A stretch of DNA of 64,000 bases from Coemansia sp. RSA 487. Its lineage: Eukaryota > Kickxellomycota > Kickxellomycetes > Kickxellales > Kickxellaceae. This document shows positions 42,520 to 51,325 of the stretch, piece after piece; positions within the stretch are counted from its first letter, which is position 1; every line of letters starts with the position of its first letter. Below the pieces are notes generated by a model that worked only from the letters and a program-made list of their open reading frames with translations, searched no databases and was not told the origin of the DNA. Both the position numbers and the translations under genes were made by a program. Where the stretch lies: contig JANBRJ010000017.1 in the NCBI GenBank assembly GCA_027577595.1, positions 62,001 through 126,000 on the forward strand, written 5' to 3'.

Positions 42520-42657
42520 ATGCCAGAAAAGCAAGGTCAGCAGCATGTCAAATTTGACGAAGCCTCTATCGAGGAGAACAAAAAGCAAATAAAGCAGAGT
42601 CGCGCTAAAAAGGGCGAGAACGGGCAAAAAGGTAACAGCAGCGAGCAACAGTCCTAG
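42520..42657 (+). CDS. Charged microprotein 4 (45 aa)
   Basis: The product starts MPEKQGQQHVKFDEASIEEN and ends in a Lys/Gly/Asn/Gln tail. HVKFDE aligns without a gap to RVAFDD of the ORF at 37144, including L/I at 17, Asn at 20 and Lys at 22. The promoter element at 42374 and a pyrimidine-rich leader (TTTCTCCTTTCC near 42446) precede it. Of the island ORFs it has the clearest combination of promoter, leader, start codon and coding-like composition. The 3' end lies 160 bp from the convergent NADPH oxidase gene. Confidence 0.55.
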   Translation: MPEKQGQQHVKFDEASIEENKKQIKQSRAKKGENGQKGNSSEQQS

Positions 42658-42818
42658 AACAATTCACAACAGCAAATCATATTGAGGAAATCAACCAATA
42701 TCCGCTGTTTTCGTGGTAGCCATTACGTTATTTGTTTATAAATGTATATCAAACCAAACACTAGCATAAAACCTGTAACTTTGATCCGAATAAAATGAGA
42801 AATGCAATGCAACAGAAT

Positions 42819-45221
42819 CTAGAAATTTTCCTTGTTGTAATAAAACTTTGTGCCGTCATGGCCCTCGCCAGTGTACTTTATAGCGGCAGCCTCTATGCCT
42901 GCGCCCATCTTATGTGGTCCGCAGAAGAACACACCAACGTCGGTTGCTGGGTGCTCGTGTGCCACAGCGCGGAAAATCAGATCCAGGTTCGGGCGTCCAA
43001 AGTTGGTTGGACTACGCAGGCCAGTGATAGGATCTAGCTCGCCAACGTTTATGTGCACATGCGTCATCTGCGCGTAGCTCAGTTTCCCAGTCAAGTACGT
43101 GTGGATTTCGATCATCCGGTCGTCCGAGCCGCTATTGCGGCTAAGCGAGTACGTGCTGCTCTCTGCGTCAAACTCCATACGCGCATCGTCCTCTTCCTCG
43201 ATCGCCTTTAGCAGGTCTTGGAACCACTCGAACGACTTTGTATCGCGCTGCACCCAGAAAAAGTAGACTTTGCGCAGCCTAAAGGATCCATCTCTGTAGC
43301 TGAGCCTGTACCAGATCGACTTTAACACGCTGGCAAATGGTGTGCATCCGATACCTGCACAGAACAGCATAGCTATCTCGTGGTTAAATACATCTTCCGA
43401 AGCTGAGCCAAACGGCCCATCCACCAGCACCTGAGGCAGAACGCTTGCTGTCTGGTGAGCTGCAAGCTCTGGACGCAAGCGCGTCGATGGTTCAACTGGA
43501 AGCGACTCCCATTCGCTGTCCCTGTTTCCATTGACAATCGCCTTCAGGTCGTTCATGTCCTGCTCATCAACAACCGTCGAGCCGCTTCCTACGCCTATTC
43601 CGCCGCCATTGCTGGTACGGCTGCTCCCACCCACATTTGTCGACATTTCGTACGACTCTGAATAATCGTCTTTGTTGCCTGTGCCTTCACGCAGGTAGTA
43701 TTCCTGCAGCTGCTTCAAAGACGGCATCTTAGGCACCGGCTCGGCGCTATTAAATGCCCCGCTGCCAAAGCCGCTCTGTACAGCAGTTGATCCAGACGCA
43801 CGAGAACGCAGTCCACCGCCAAACGCCGAGTTTCGCCCAGTGGAGCCACCAAGATACTGGGACAGCCGCGACACAAGTCCATTGCCGTGCTGGAAACCTT
43901 TGCCACCATCACTAGACATGATCGGCCTAAACTCGCTAAAGCCAGACTGGTCAACCAGAAGCATGGTGTTGCGTCTGTTTGCTGCCAACGAGATACTTCC
44001 GCGCGCTGCGTCATAGTCAGGTTTTCTGCGTTTGCCTCGTTGCGAAACCGGAGTATAGGCCATGCTATCACGACCCGCGGGAGCTTCGGATCTGGGGGTT
44101 GGGTTGCTGGGCATGCGCGACGGCGGAGGTGGCACTTTCTTCGACAAGCCGCCCTTCTTGCCATCGCCGACAGCATCCTCATTGAGCGATTTCTCCAGCG
44201 CTTTCCAGTGCTCGTCCTTTGCGCCCAGCGCCTCGGCAAACGCGGTCGTCCAATCTCCGCCGACGCGGATGTGCACCGACACGTAGTCCTCCTCGGGAGC
44301 GCTCGTCAGTGTGAAGGGGTGCCACTGGTTGGGAGAAACCGCAGGGCAGTTCAGGAACGCATACTGGCCGGCCTTGCCCTTGAATCCGCGGGGCTTCTGC
44401 ATCTGGACCTCCAGGACCTTGGCCGGATGCAGAATGACCTTCTGCACGCGCATGTGGTTTGCACGCCAGTTGGCGCGGTACTCGCGGGATAGCCGCTCAA
44501 AGAGATAAACAACGCCGCTGGCAATCCAGTATTTGTAAAATGCAGCACCTGTGTTGCAGTAGGGCGGGAGGTTCTTCTTTAGGAGGCAGAAACCACCATG
44601 AACCGAAAAGCACGCAAAGTAGACAAAGAAGAGGTGGTGGAGATTCCAAAAGAGGTTAAAGTGCTTGTGGCGGATTTTCGAATGAGCAGTGATTCCCATT
44701 ATGACCATACAGAGGAGCATGATGTGGCCAGTGATGCTGTGGCCTGTGGTAAAAAGTATCTTCCAGTATGGCGTATCTGTGGCCTTGGATACAATGTAGT
44801 AGTTGCGGTAGTGAGACGCAGTGTGAACCAAAGCAAAAAGAATAATCGAGTAGCCGATCACCTTGTGGAAGAGCAGCGCATGGTCAAAAGGGATTATGCG
44901 GTTGAGGGGAGTTGTCCGGATCCACGAAATAACTGTCCGGCAGATGGGGAGCAGCACCAGTGCCGTGTTGATGTGCATAACCAGCGCAGCGCCACGTGCG
45001 CTGATGAATGAGCCGCCAAGCAGCTCGTACATGTTTTGCCATTGTGGGTGGTATCGGTAGTTTACAATTGCAAGAGAAAAGAGCAGCAGCTCAATGAGAA
45101 CCCAGAGGCCAAAGTAGATGTATCGCTTTCCGTCGTTGATCATCCATAGCTCGAAGCGATGCATAAGGGTTGGGCTATGCGGCTGAATGTCGGTGTATGT
45201 AGAGTTTTTGAGATCCAGCAT
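42819..45221 (-). CDS. NOX: NADPH oxidase with large disordered insertion
   Basis: An 800-residue homologue of NoxA/gp91phox that moves electrons from NADPH through FAD and two haems to make superoxide outside the membrane. Membrane part: helices with haem His residues in ALVMHINTALVLL, FHKVIGYSIILFALVHTASH and WNLHHLFFVYFACFSVHGG. FAD motif: WHPFTLTSAPEEDYVSVHIR. NADPH motifs: VDGPFGSASEDVFN and LFCAGIGCTPFASVLKSIWY. It ends YYNKENF, the standard Nox terminus. Between the FAD and NADPH parts lies about 230 extra residues rich in Ser, Gly and Pro, absent from typical 550-residue fungal Nox. The start is the first ATG (MLDLKNSTYTD). Confidence 0.93.
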   Translation of the reverse strand: MLDLKNSTYTDIQPHSPTLMHRFELWMINDGKRYIYFGLWVLIELLLFSLAIVNYRYHPQWQNMYELLGGSFISARGAALVMHINTALVLLPICRTVISWIRTTPLNRIIPFDHALLFHKVIGYSIILFALVHTASHYRNYYIVSKATDTPYWKILFTTGHSITGHIMLLCMVIMGITAHSKIRHKHFNLFWNLHHLFFVYFACFSVHGGFCLLKKNLPPYCNTGAAFYKYWIASGVVYLFERLSREYRANWRANHMRVQKVILHPAKVLEVQMQKPRGFKGKAGQYAFLNCPAVSPNQWHPFTLTSAPEEDYVSVHIRVGGDWTTAFAEALGAKDEHWKALEKSLNEDAVGDGKKGGLSKKVPPPPSRMPSNPTPRSEAPAGRDSMAYTPVSQRGKRRKPDYDAARGSISLAANRRNTMLLVDQSGFSEFRPIMSSDGGKGFQHGNGLVSRLSQYLGGSTGRNSAFGGGLRSRASGSTAVQSGFGSGAFNSAEPVPKMPSLKQLQEYYLREGTGNKDDYSESYEMSTNVGGSSRTSNGGGIGVGSGSTVVDEQDMNDLKAIVNGNRDSEWESLPVEPSTRLRPELAAHQTASVLPQVLVDGPFGSASEDVFNHEIAMLFCAGIGCTPFASVLKSIWYRLSYRDGSFRLRKVYFFWVQRDTKSFEWFQDLLKAIEEEDDARMEFDAESSTYSLSRNSGSDDRMIEIHTYLTGKLSYAQMTHVHINVGELDPITGLRSPTNFGRPNLDLIFRAVAHEHPATDVGVFFCGPHKMGAGIEAAAIKYTGEGHDGTKFYYNKENF

Positions 45222-46296
45222 CTTTTTGGGGGGGGGGAGTTGGATACGTGTGCCAAAGGCAAAGTAGGAGCAAGTAAAGTAGATGTGGGTTAAGAGATAG
45301 TAACAAGGTGCAGAATATTACAATTATAAAAGAAGAGCAGCAGCTCCTAACGAAGAAGCCGGTTTGAAAAGGGACAAAATATCAATAAGACTAGCTGGCG
45401 GTTTAGAGAAGAAACGAAAAAGCAGAGAATGGACTGCTGAGAACAAAGTAGTCAGCCCACCTTGCAGACAAAAAGAAGGAATAAATGAATAAAAATAGTT
45501 TGCAAAAGAGAAACGTCTCTTAAAGGGATATCCACAGCGCGCAAAACCAGAAAGGGGTCCAGCCCTTTATAGATTCAGCTCTTTATTTTATTGCGTGACG
45601 AGATACAGACGTGTTCTGAGAGATAGACCCGTGCAATTGTGCCACCAGCTCTTTTCTTTGCGAGGGTAAACACGACTATTATTGCTGGGAATCAAAAAGG
45701 GCGACTGAAAAGTACACCAGAAGAGCAAAAACGATAGTGTGGATGGCAGAAAAGGATCGATAGAAATGAAAAATGCAAAAGACACGCAAAAAAGGAAAAG
45801 CGAATGCGGAAAGATGAAGAGAAGGAAAGGGAGTTTACCAACTTTTGGATCTGCTGCAGTTCTTGGTCATAAATAAAAAGGAAGTGACAATAGCAAACAA
45901 ACAAAAGCCAGCAGCACATTACTGCGTTTGCTGCTGTTGGACGGGAAGTGACTGTTTGGCGGAGCTAAATCTTTAACTGGTTGCCTGTTTTTTTTTCTCT
46001 TTGACCTTTAATGCAAGTAGTGTGTGTGTTTAATTGAGACAAAAAGGGTGAGAGGAGGGGTGGTGCCTCAAAGATCGACGTTTCCATACAGAAAAAAACA
46101 GCTTCAGTCTCGACGTCTCTGTCTCTGTCTCTGTCAGCCACACAAGCTGCTGTATTGACTGCCAATTCTTTGGCCATTGTGTCCAAAAAGAGGTATCAAC
46201 ACTCAGCTAACAAGTAAAATGCCATTGCACAACAGCAGCTTTCTGAAGAGCAGTTTTCAGAAAGAAGAAAGCGGGAAAATCTTTGCTCAACGGCAA
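45222..46296. other. Intergenic region upstream of NOX
   Basis: A 1.07-kb region holding the NOX promoter and the HAUS6 3' side. A CTCTGT microsatellite lies at about 46112-46135. Small open frames follow simple sequence and were not called. Confidence 0.5.
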
Positions 46297-48207
46297 TCAC
46301 TGCACGAGGAATTCTGGAACGCCTTCGTCAACAAGCATGCGCTCGCCAAACTCGTCGTCGGCTTGGCTTGATGCTTGCCGTTTTATGCGCCGATAGCCTG
46401 TATCTCCGACATCGTTGGAGCTGCTTGGGCGCGCATTGTTCTCTGCAATGCTCCCGTACGTGCGCTTTCTAGAAGCACCGTTGCTCAGCGTTGCCGTGCT
46501 GCTATCGCTCATGAACGACATCAGCGACAGCCGCGGTGGTGCGCCTGCCTTTTCTGCGCTGTTTGCAAGCCCAGGCCATGCTGACGCGAGGATCTTTTCC
46601 AAGTTCCCGCTATCTGCTGCTGGAGGGCTGCTGTTGTCTCTGTCGCTATCTTTGCAATTGCCCCAAAGGTCGTGCAGCTGCTGTACAGCCTTTCTTCTTC
46701 TTCGTACCACAGCATTGTCCTTGCAGGCGCTGTCCAGATTCCTGCTGCATTTTGCGAACGACGCTGGCGTTCGCTCCTGCGGACTTGAGCCAATGGCAAA
46801 CCTGCTTATTGCCGCCGCCAAATTCCCGACCTGAAGAGTGCCACGGCTGGCTGCTGCATTGTGTGTCGTGGGCGTCGCAGCCACTGAAACAACGCTGTTC
46901 GCGTCATAGTCATCGTCGGCACAACCAGACCGCTTTTCCCAAACAATGCGCTCCGCCCTGCATTGTTGCTCGGCAAGCTGTGCTCTTACCCGCTTCAGGC
47001 GCTCAATCCGCGACTCCTGCTCATCTAATGCCTGATCCAGCTGCTGGATCCGGTCGCCAGTTCGATCCGCACCAAACAGCGCACGGCTTGTGCCATCGCC
47101 ATTTGTTATGCTCTCCTCGTCCTCCAGCGACAGGCGTCCGTCGGACAGCGAAAGCGAGCGCCGAAGCGCGCCAACACACGTCGAAGCCATGCGCGCCACC
47201 ACCTGCAGGTCAATGTCAGCTCCGCGGAACGGCGTCGCCTTGTGATCAGCCAGCCATCCGGCCCACTCTGCCGCGAGCTGCGGAGGCGGCGCCAGGCGCA
47301 CATGCTTGTGGCCGTCGAGCTTGACCGAATTGGCCCGCTTTTCCATGACCGCATCCACTAGATCAATGGTGCTTTTGTTCTTCTCTATCCACCCTGCGCT
47401 GTTGCTCCAAAGCCGTTTTGTCTCATCGACCATGATCCCCAAAGCCCTTTCTATGTCTTCGGCGCTTGCATCCACCTCAGGAACAACGGTGGTACTTTCG
47501 ATAAGACCCATCTTCATCCGAAGTGTACGGTACGCCTCGTGCACGCAGCTGCGTTTTTTGTCAGCGTCCTCAATCTGTTCCCGCAATTCGAGTTCAGTTG
47601 ACTTCCACATCTCTTGCGCACGCATCCGATCGCGCATCCGTCGCGCATACCGGGCTCTACATCCGCTCAGCGCTTGAGCGACAGACTCGGTCATTTCGCG
47701 GTTCATATCGCCTCCGGCGGACACGAGCATCGGATGCTTTAAATACTTTGCCCACATGCCGCTGCCATTGCGCAAAAGGGCATGGGCAACAAACGATGTT
47801 AACGCCCACAGAACCTGCTCAAACCTCAGTCCCTTGCTTTCATCCATATACGAGCGGCGAACAGGAGTATCCGGCGGCCATCTTCCGTCCTGATTCTCAG
47901 CCGATTCTCGCCGTATTTCGTCAAGCCATTTGAAAACGTGTGCCCTGAAATCGCGTGCTTGTCTTGGATCGGCTATTGGCCACGCGTCGAAAAACTCGCG
48001 TTTGAATCGCACAGGATCAAGGTGTGTCAGCAGGAAATGGAATATCAGCTCGGATGCCTTCATGTGGTATATTCCGCGCTGGAAAACCTGCATGTCCAGT
48101 CCTATTCCCGAGTATGTGCCTGTGCACACCTCATCGGGATCGAATCCCATTGCCAGCAGCGTTTTCCAAAAGTCTCGTCGCTTTTCATCATTTGCTTGGT
48201 CCGCCAT
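46297..48207 (-). CDS. HAUS6: HAUS augmin-like complex subunit 6
   Basis: A 636-residue protein whose first 180 residues match the HAUS6 N-terminal domain. In order: FWKTLLAMGFDPDEV, GLDMQVFQRGIYHMKASELI, FHFLLTHLDPVRFKREFFDA followed by WPIADPRQARDFRAHVFKWL. Human HAUS6 has the equivalent LWMYLQALGFEP, FHIISYFLFQVLD and FCWPPFDQKSDTEFRKH. Coiled-coil segments follow (about 190-240 and 380-430). The C-terminus is Ser-rich and disordered with KRTYGS and basic patches. HAUS6 is the augmin subunit that contacts gamma-tubulin complexes via NEDD1 in animals. It is shorter than human HAUS6 (955), as expected from a reduced tail. Confidence 0.78.
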   Translation of the reverse strand: MADQANDEKRRDFWKTLLAMGFDPDEVCTGTYSGIGLDMQVFQRGIYHMKASELIFHFLLTHLDPVRFKREFFDAWPIADPRQARDFRAHVFKWLDEIRRESAENQDGRWPPDTPVRRSYMDESKGLRFEQVLWALTSFVAHALLRNGSGMWAKYLKHPMLVSAGGDMNREMTESVAQALSGCRARYARRMRDRMRAQEMWKSTELELREQIEDADKKRSCVHEAYRTLRMKMGLIESTTVVPEVDASAEDIERALGIMVDETKRLWSNSAGWIEKNKSTIDLVDAVMEKRANSVKLDGHKHVRLAPPPQLAAEWAGWLADHKATPFRGADIDLQVVARMASTCVGALRRSLSLSDGRLSLEDEESITNGDGTSRALFGADRTGDRIQQLDQALDEQESRIERLKRVRAQLAEQQCRAERIVWEKRSGCADDDYDANSVVSVAATPTTHNAAASRGTLQVGNLAAAISRFAIGSSPQERTPASFAKCSRNLDSACKDNAVVRRRRKAVQQLHDLWGNCKDSDRDNSSPPAADSGNLEKILASAWPGLANSAEKAGAPPRLSLMSFMSDSSTATLSNGASRKRTYGSIAENNARPSSSNDVGDTGYRRIKRQASSQADDEFGERMLVDEGVPEFLVQ

Positions 48208-48911
48208 TACCGTCGCCTACCCTACTAGTCACATATATAAGGAACTTTAAAGTCAGTGCATCGTTAAAGAAGGCCCGCTTATAAGCGCATTTCTCACTCA
48301 CGGATAAGAGACAGCTAGGAAAACAAAGTGTGAAGAATGTTGGCGGTTGCCTTTGCGGTAAGAATAAAAGGCATCTTATTCACTTGCAGCTTATAATAGC
48401 CAAGAAGGGAAAGAGAGAGAGGGCTGAAACCTCTACTTTTTTTACTCCAAGACTGAAGCATGCCACCGTCTATTAAACCGTCGTCGATTACCGGAAAACA
48501 AATAGAATTTTGACAAATTCCACTGAAGTTTTGGCAATTTGTTTGCTTTAGCCCCTCTGTTTGTTTCTAAAGGATACAGCTATGCGTAGAACGCTATTCT
48601 CGAGTGTCCACGCACGTGTTGCTCCTGTTTTTTTAGAGGGGCGAATATGCGTTACTTTGCTCTTAGTTCCACGCTAGTTTGTCTCGGATGAGTAAAGAGA
48701 ATGCGTTGTGCCTTGGCCGTCCATGTAGAAAAAAGGCGTATGGAGAATTTACGTACCAAACAAATTTAGAATTAAAGAATTATAAATTAATAAGAAAAAA
48801 GTAAACAAAAGAAGAAAAGGAAGTGCGACCATATTTTTGTTTTTGAATTTTTGATCATGTGCTTTTGAATCGAGATGGAAAGCTTGTTTACATTTATTTT
48901 ACCTTTTTTTT
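48208..48911. other. Intergenic region
   Basis: A 704-bp region between HAUS6 and the protease-like gene. Purine-rich and AT-rich stretches only. Confidence 0.5.
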
Positions 48912-50030
48912 TTAAAAGAGTGTGGCAAATAAAATAAACGCTAAAAGAGCTAGCGCAGTACCTGTGGAAGTAGATTTGGCAAGGCTTGCACTTGCTACAG
49001 ATGCGCGCGAGCTGTCTAATTGTATAGATGGGCCTTCAATAGCGCCGACATTTGCAGAGGAGGCAGTTATGGACTTTGACACGTCAGACATATCCACAGA
49101 ATTTGCAGAGCTACCGCCGCTAGTCGTGTTGTGAGCTAGCTCCTGGCTACTGAAGCTTATATTTGTGTCTGTGATATCGTCATATGGCACATCAGCAACC
49201 TTGGAAATCCACTTGGCCCACGACCCACCCATCTCAAAGTACGCGAGGCGGTCGCCGCTGCCGCACTCTAGACCCTTGGCCCCGGCTGGACCAGTCGTGT
49301 ATGACGCAATGCCCAGCATTGCAACTTCGCCCGAGTCCGATGTGACTAGCAGCGGCGCACCCTCGTCACCGCTACACACGTCTTTACCACGTCCACCGTA
49401 GGCGCATATCTGAGTGGCATTGTCAAAGTCTGCAAAATAGCTGCATTCGGCATTGGATTGGATGGACACCGATACGGCCTGCGCATCACTCGGATACATT
49501 CCGGACCTAGGCGATGTCAACCCGTATCCAGCCACAAAAGTTGCAATCGAGATGTCAAAGGGCTTTGGGTATATTCTAACAGGCACGGCCACGCTCTCCG
49601 GCACTGGAGACGCCAAAACGATCAAGCCCAGGTTGTGTCCGAAAGCGCGGCGGTCATATCCATCGGCGATAAATGTCTGGCGCACCTTGTACACGTTCTC
49701 GGATGCGCCGCCCACTGCAACAGACATAAATTCAGGGTTGTACCAGGTGAACCCACTTGTTATCAAGCAGTTTGCTGTTGTAACCACCACGCGATTGCTT
49801 ATCAGTGTTCCGCTGCATTTCTTGCCCATGAACACAGGGTCAACCGAGACTATGTTGGCAACAAATGAGAAATTGCCGTTGGGTGAGGGCATACCGCCAA
49901 CCACACGCGCCACTACAGATGGGCTTGGAAACGAAACACTGGCGTCATTTTCTGCTCCAATTATTGCTCTGGGAGCGCAAAGAAATGTAGCCAAGGCGAT
50001 AGAAAAGATATATTCGATAGTGACCTTCAT
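48912..50030 (-). CDS. GPI-anchored trypsin-fold pseudoenzyme
   Basis: A 372-residue protein: signal peptide (residues 1-25), an S1 (chymotrypsin-like) domain from about 42 to 282, a Ser/Thr-rich stalk, and a hydrophobic C-terminus (TGTALALLAFILFATLF) typical of GPI attachment. The propeptide junction ARVVGGMPSP resembles R|IVGG. The catalytic positions are all changed: VVTTANC has Asn87 where His is needed, HNLGLIVL has Leu134 where Asp is needed, and CSGDEGAPLL has Glu223 in place of the nucleophile Ser. The disulphide cysteines around them are kept (Cys72/88, Cys219). It should fold but not cleave, and may bind surfaces or proteins. Confidence 0.85.
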   Translation of the reverse strand: MKVTIEYIFSIALATFLCAPRAIIGAENDASVSFPSPSVVARVVGGMPSPNGNFSFVANIVSVDPVFMGKKCSGTLISNRVVVTTANCLITSGFTWYNPEFMSVAVGGASENVYKVRQTFIADGYDRRAFGHNLGLIVLASPVPESVAVPVRIYPKPFDISIATFVAGYGLTSPRSGMYPSDAQAVSVSIQSNAECSYFADFDNATQICAYGGRGKDVCSGDEGAPLLVTSDSGEVAMLGIASYTTGPAGAKGLECGSGDRLAYFEMGGSWAKWISKVADVPYDDITDTNISFSSQELAHNTTSGGSSANSVDMSDVSKSITASSANVGAIEGPSIQLDSSRASVASASLAKSTSTGTALALLAFILFATLF

Positions 50031-51325
50031 TAATGTTTAAAAACGTAGAGGAAATGCTTGGCTAAAAGCCTTATCCGAAAAAGGAGACAACTCAGTTCCT
50101 TTATATTTGTGGTTTTAACAGCGCCATTTTCTTGTAAAGCTGTAGCTGGTAGCGCAGCAAGTGCATTTTTCTTTTATACCCCACAGTTACTTGAAAGGGA
50201 GAAAATAACTAGAATTTACTCATTTAGTGCAAAGCACCCCTTGCTGCTAGACCCAACCTCTTTGAATGTATGGAATATACAGAAGGGAATGTGTTTCAAA
50301 CTATCGTATATCTTTGTGACGTAGGCCAAGGTATTGGCCAATTCGAGGACGCAAAACAAGATGCCAAGCAGGCAAATAGTCGTGTTTAATGCGCATTCAG
50401 AATTATCCACATATGTCATACACTGCAACATGAAAGGTGGGGGTCAGCGGCAAGGATGCTAATGCTGCGTAGGTGGCGTAGGTGGCTATGACTAGTGAAC
50501 AGCGCATAGCGTTGCTGTTGCAAATCCTCAGAGCACGCGATGGCTCTTGTATGTCCCCCAGGTAAAGCTAAAAGCTATACATCTCTTAGTTTGTATATGA
50601 AAATGTGGTGACGTAGTCGCTAGATTAGCCAGAATCAACAATTAAACAAAGATAATCTACGCGTCTTGTTTATCTTTTCTTTTTGGCAAAAAGCTTTAAA
50701 TGTTTGTAATATCCTCCATCAAAATGCAAGTTTCTAATCTGGATAAAGCTAAGCCCCAGCAACAAGAATATCCTTGAGCAACATCTTACATTTAACCCAT
50801 GTATGTGTCCAGGCTTTGGACAAGTCTCCCCGCCTGTCCAATCATAACAAGAGTTCCAAGGAACCAAGGGCATTTTCGTGAAAATTCTTGGATTCTTAAT
50901 GCATGAGCGCATGTTCTGCCAATATAACACGCATCACGCGGGGCGTCGGATGGGAATAAACGTGTTCGGGCCCGGCAAGTAGAGCTTGTTTGCGGAACAA
51001 AGAGGAGGAGAAACAGCCATTTCAAGATATCCACTGGCCAAGTGCGAGCCTATCACCTCTTTTTGTTCAGGAAAGGGAAGATAAAAAGCCACACTGCCAT
51101 TTATCTGTACGCCATTTCTCTCTCCTTCGTTCTCTCTTTTTTTTTTCTTTGATATTCTCAATCTCTATTTACAAAGTTTTGCCTTTGAAAGTTTATATTT
51201 TGTTCTTTTGTTTGTGTCTTCTGCACCTTATCTTAGCCACCAAGTACTCAGTGTCGCACGACTTCCTCGATATAGAGTTGCATACGCGGAACTTGCTCGA
51301 TTTCCAAACATCGCCAGAGAAAGCC
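50031..51325. other. Intergenic region, upstream of acyl-CoA synthetase
   Basis: A 1.3-kb region. A GTAGGTGGC doublet lies near 50470-50485. The 3' third is the very T-rich leader of the acyl-CoA synthetase gene. The stretch 51238-51325 is open in the synthetase frame and looks more coding-like than the rest, so an upstream exon ending at a CTTATCTTAG acceptor (51237) is possible. Confidence 0.4.

Larger units (their letters stand above)
35880..42780. other. AT-rich island with microprotein-sized ORFs
   Basis: About 6.9 kb of clearly AT-rich DNA between the BAHD and NADPH oxidase genes, with no ORF above about 140 codons. It carries several very short, highly charged ORFs downstream of TATATAAA boxes, short dispersed repeats (for example AAATCGGACATAAA at 36632 and 40820, and CGTGTAGCTTGAATATA at 37639 and 39429), and a four-hairpin run at 38040-38169. 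The flanks are ordinary nuclear genes, so it is not mitochondrial DNA, although inserted mitochondrial or transposon remnants cannot be excluded. Individual items are listed separately. Confidence 0.7.

Noticed and set aside
35880-42780. The island as a centromere or as inserted mitochondrial DNA
   Set aside because: There are no mitochondrial genes or tRNAs, and the charged ORFs with own TATA boxes do not fit a centromere. Neither can be excluded without mapping data, but nothing in the sequence supports them directly.
50990-51325. 112-codon N-terminal extension of the acyl-CoA synthetase
   Set aside because: It begins at a TTG and runs through T-rich leader DNA. Only its last 30 codons look coding, and they might belong to an unseen upstream exon.
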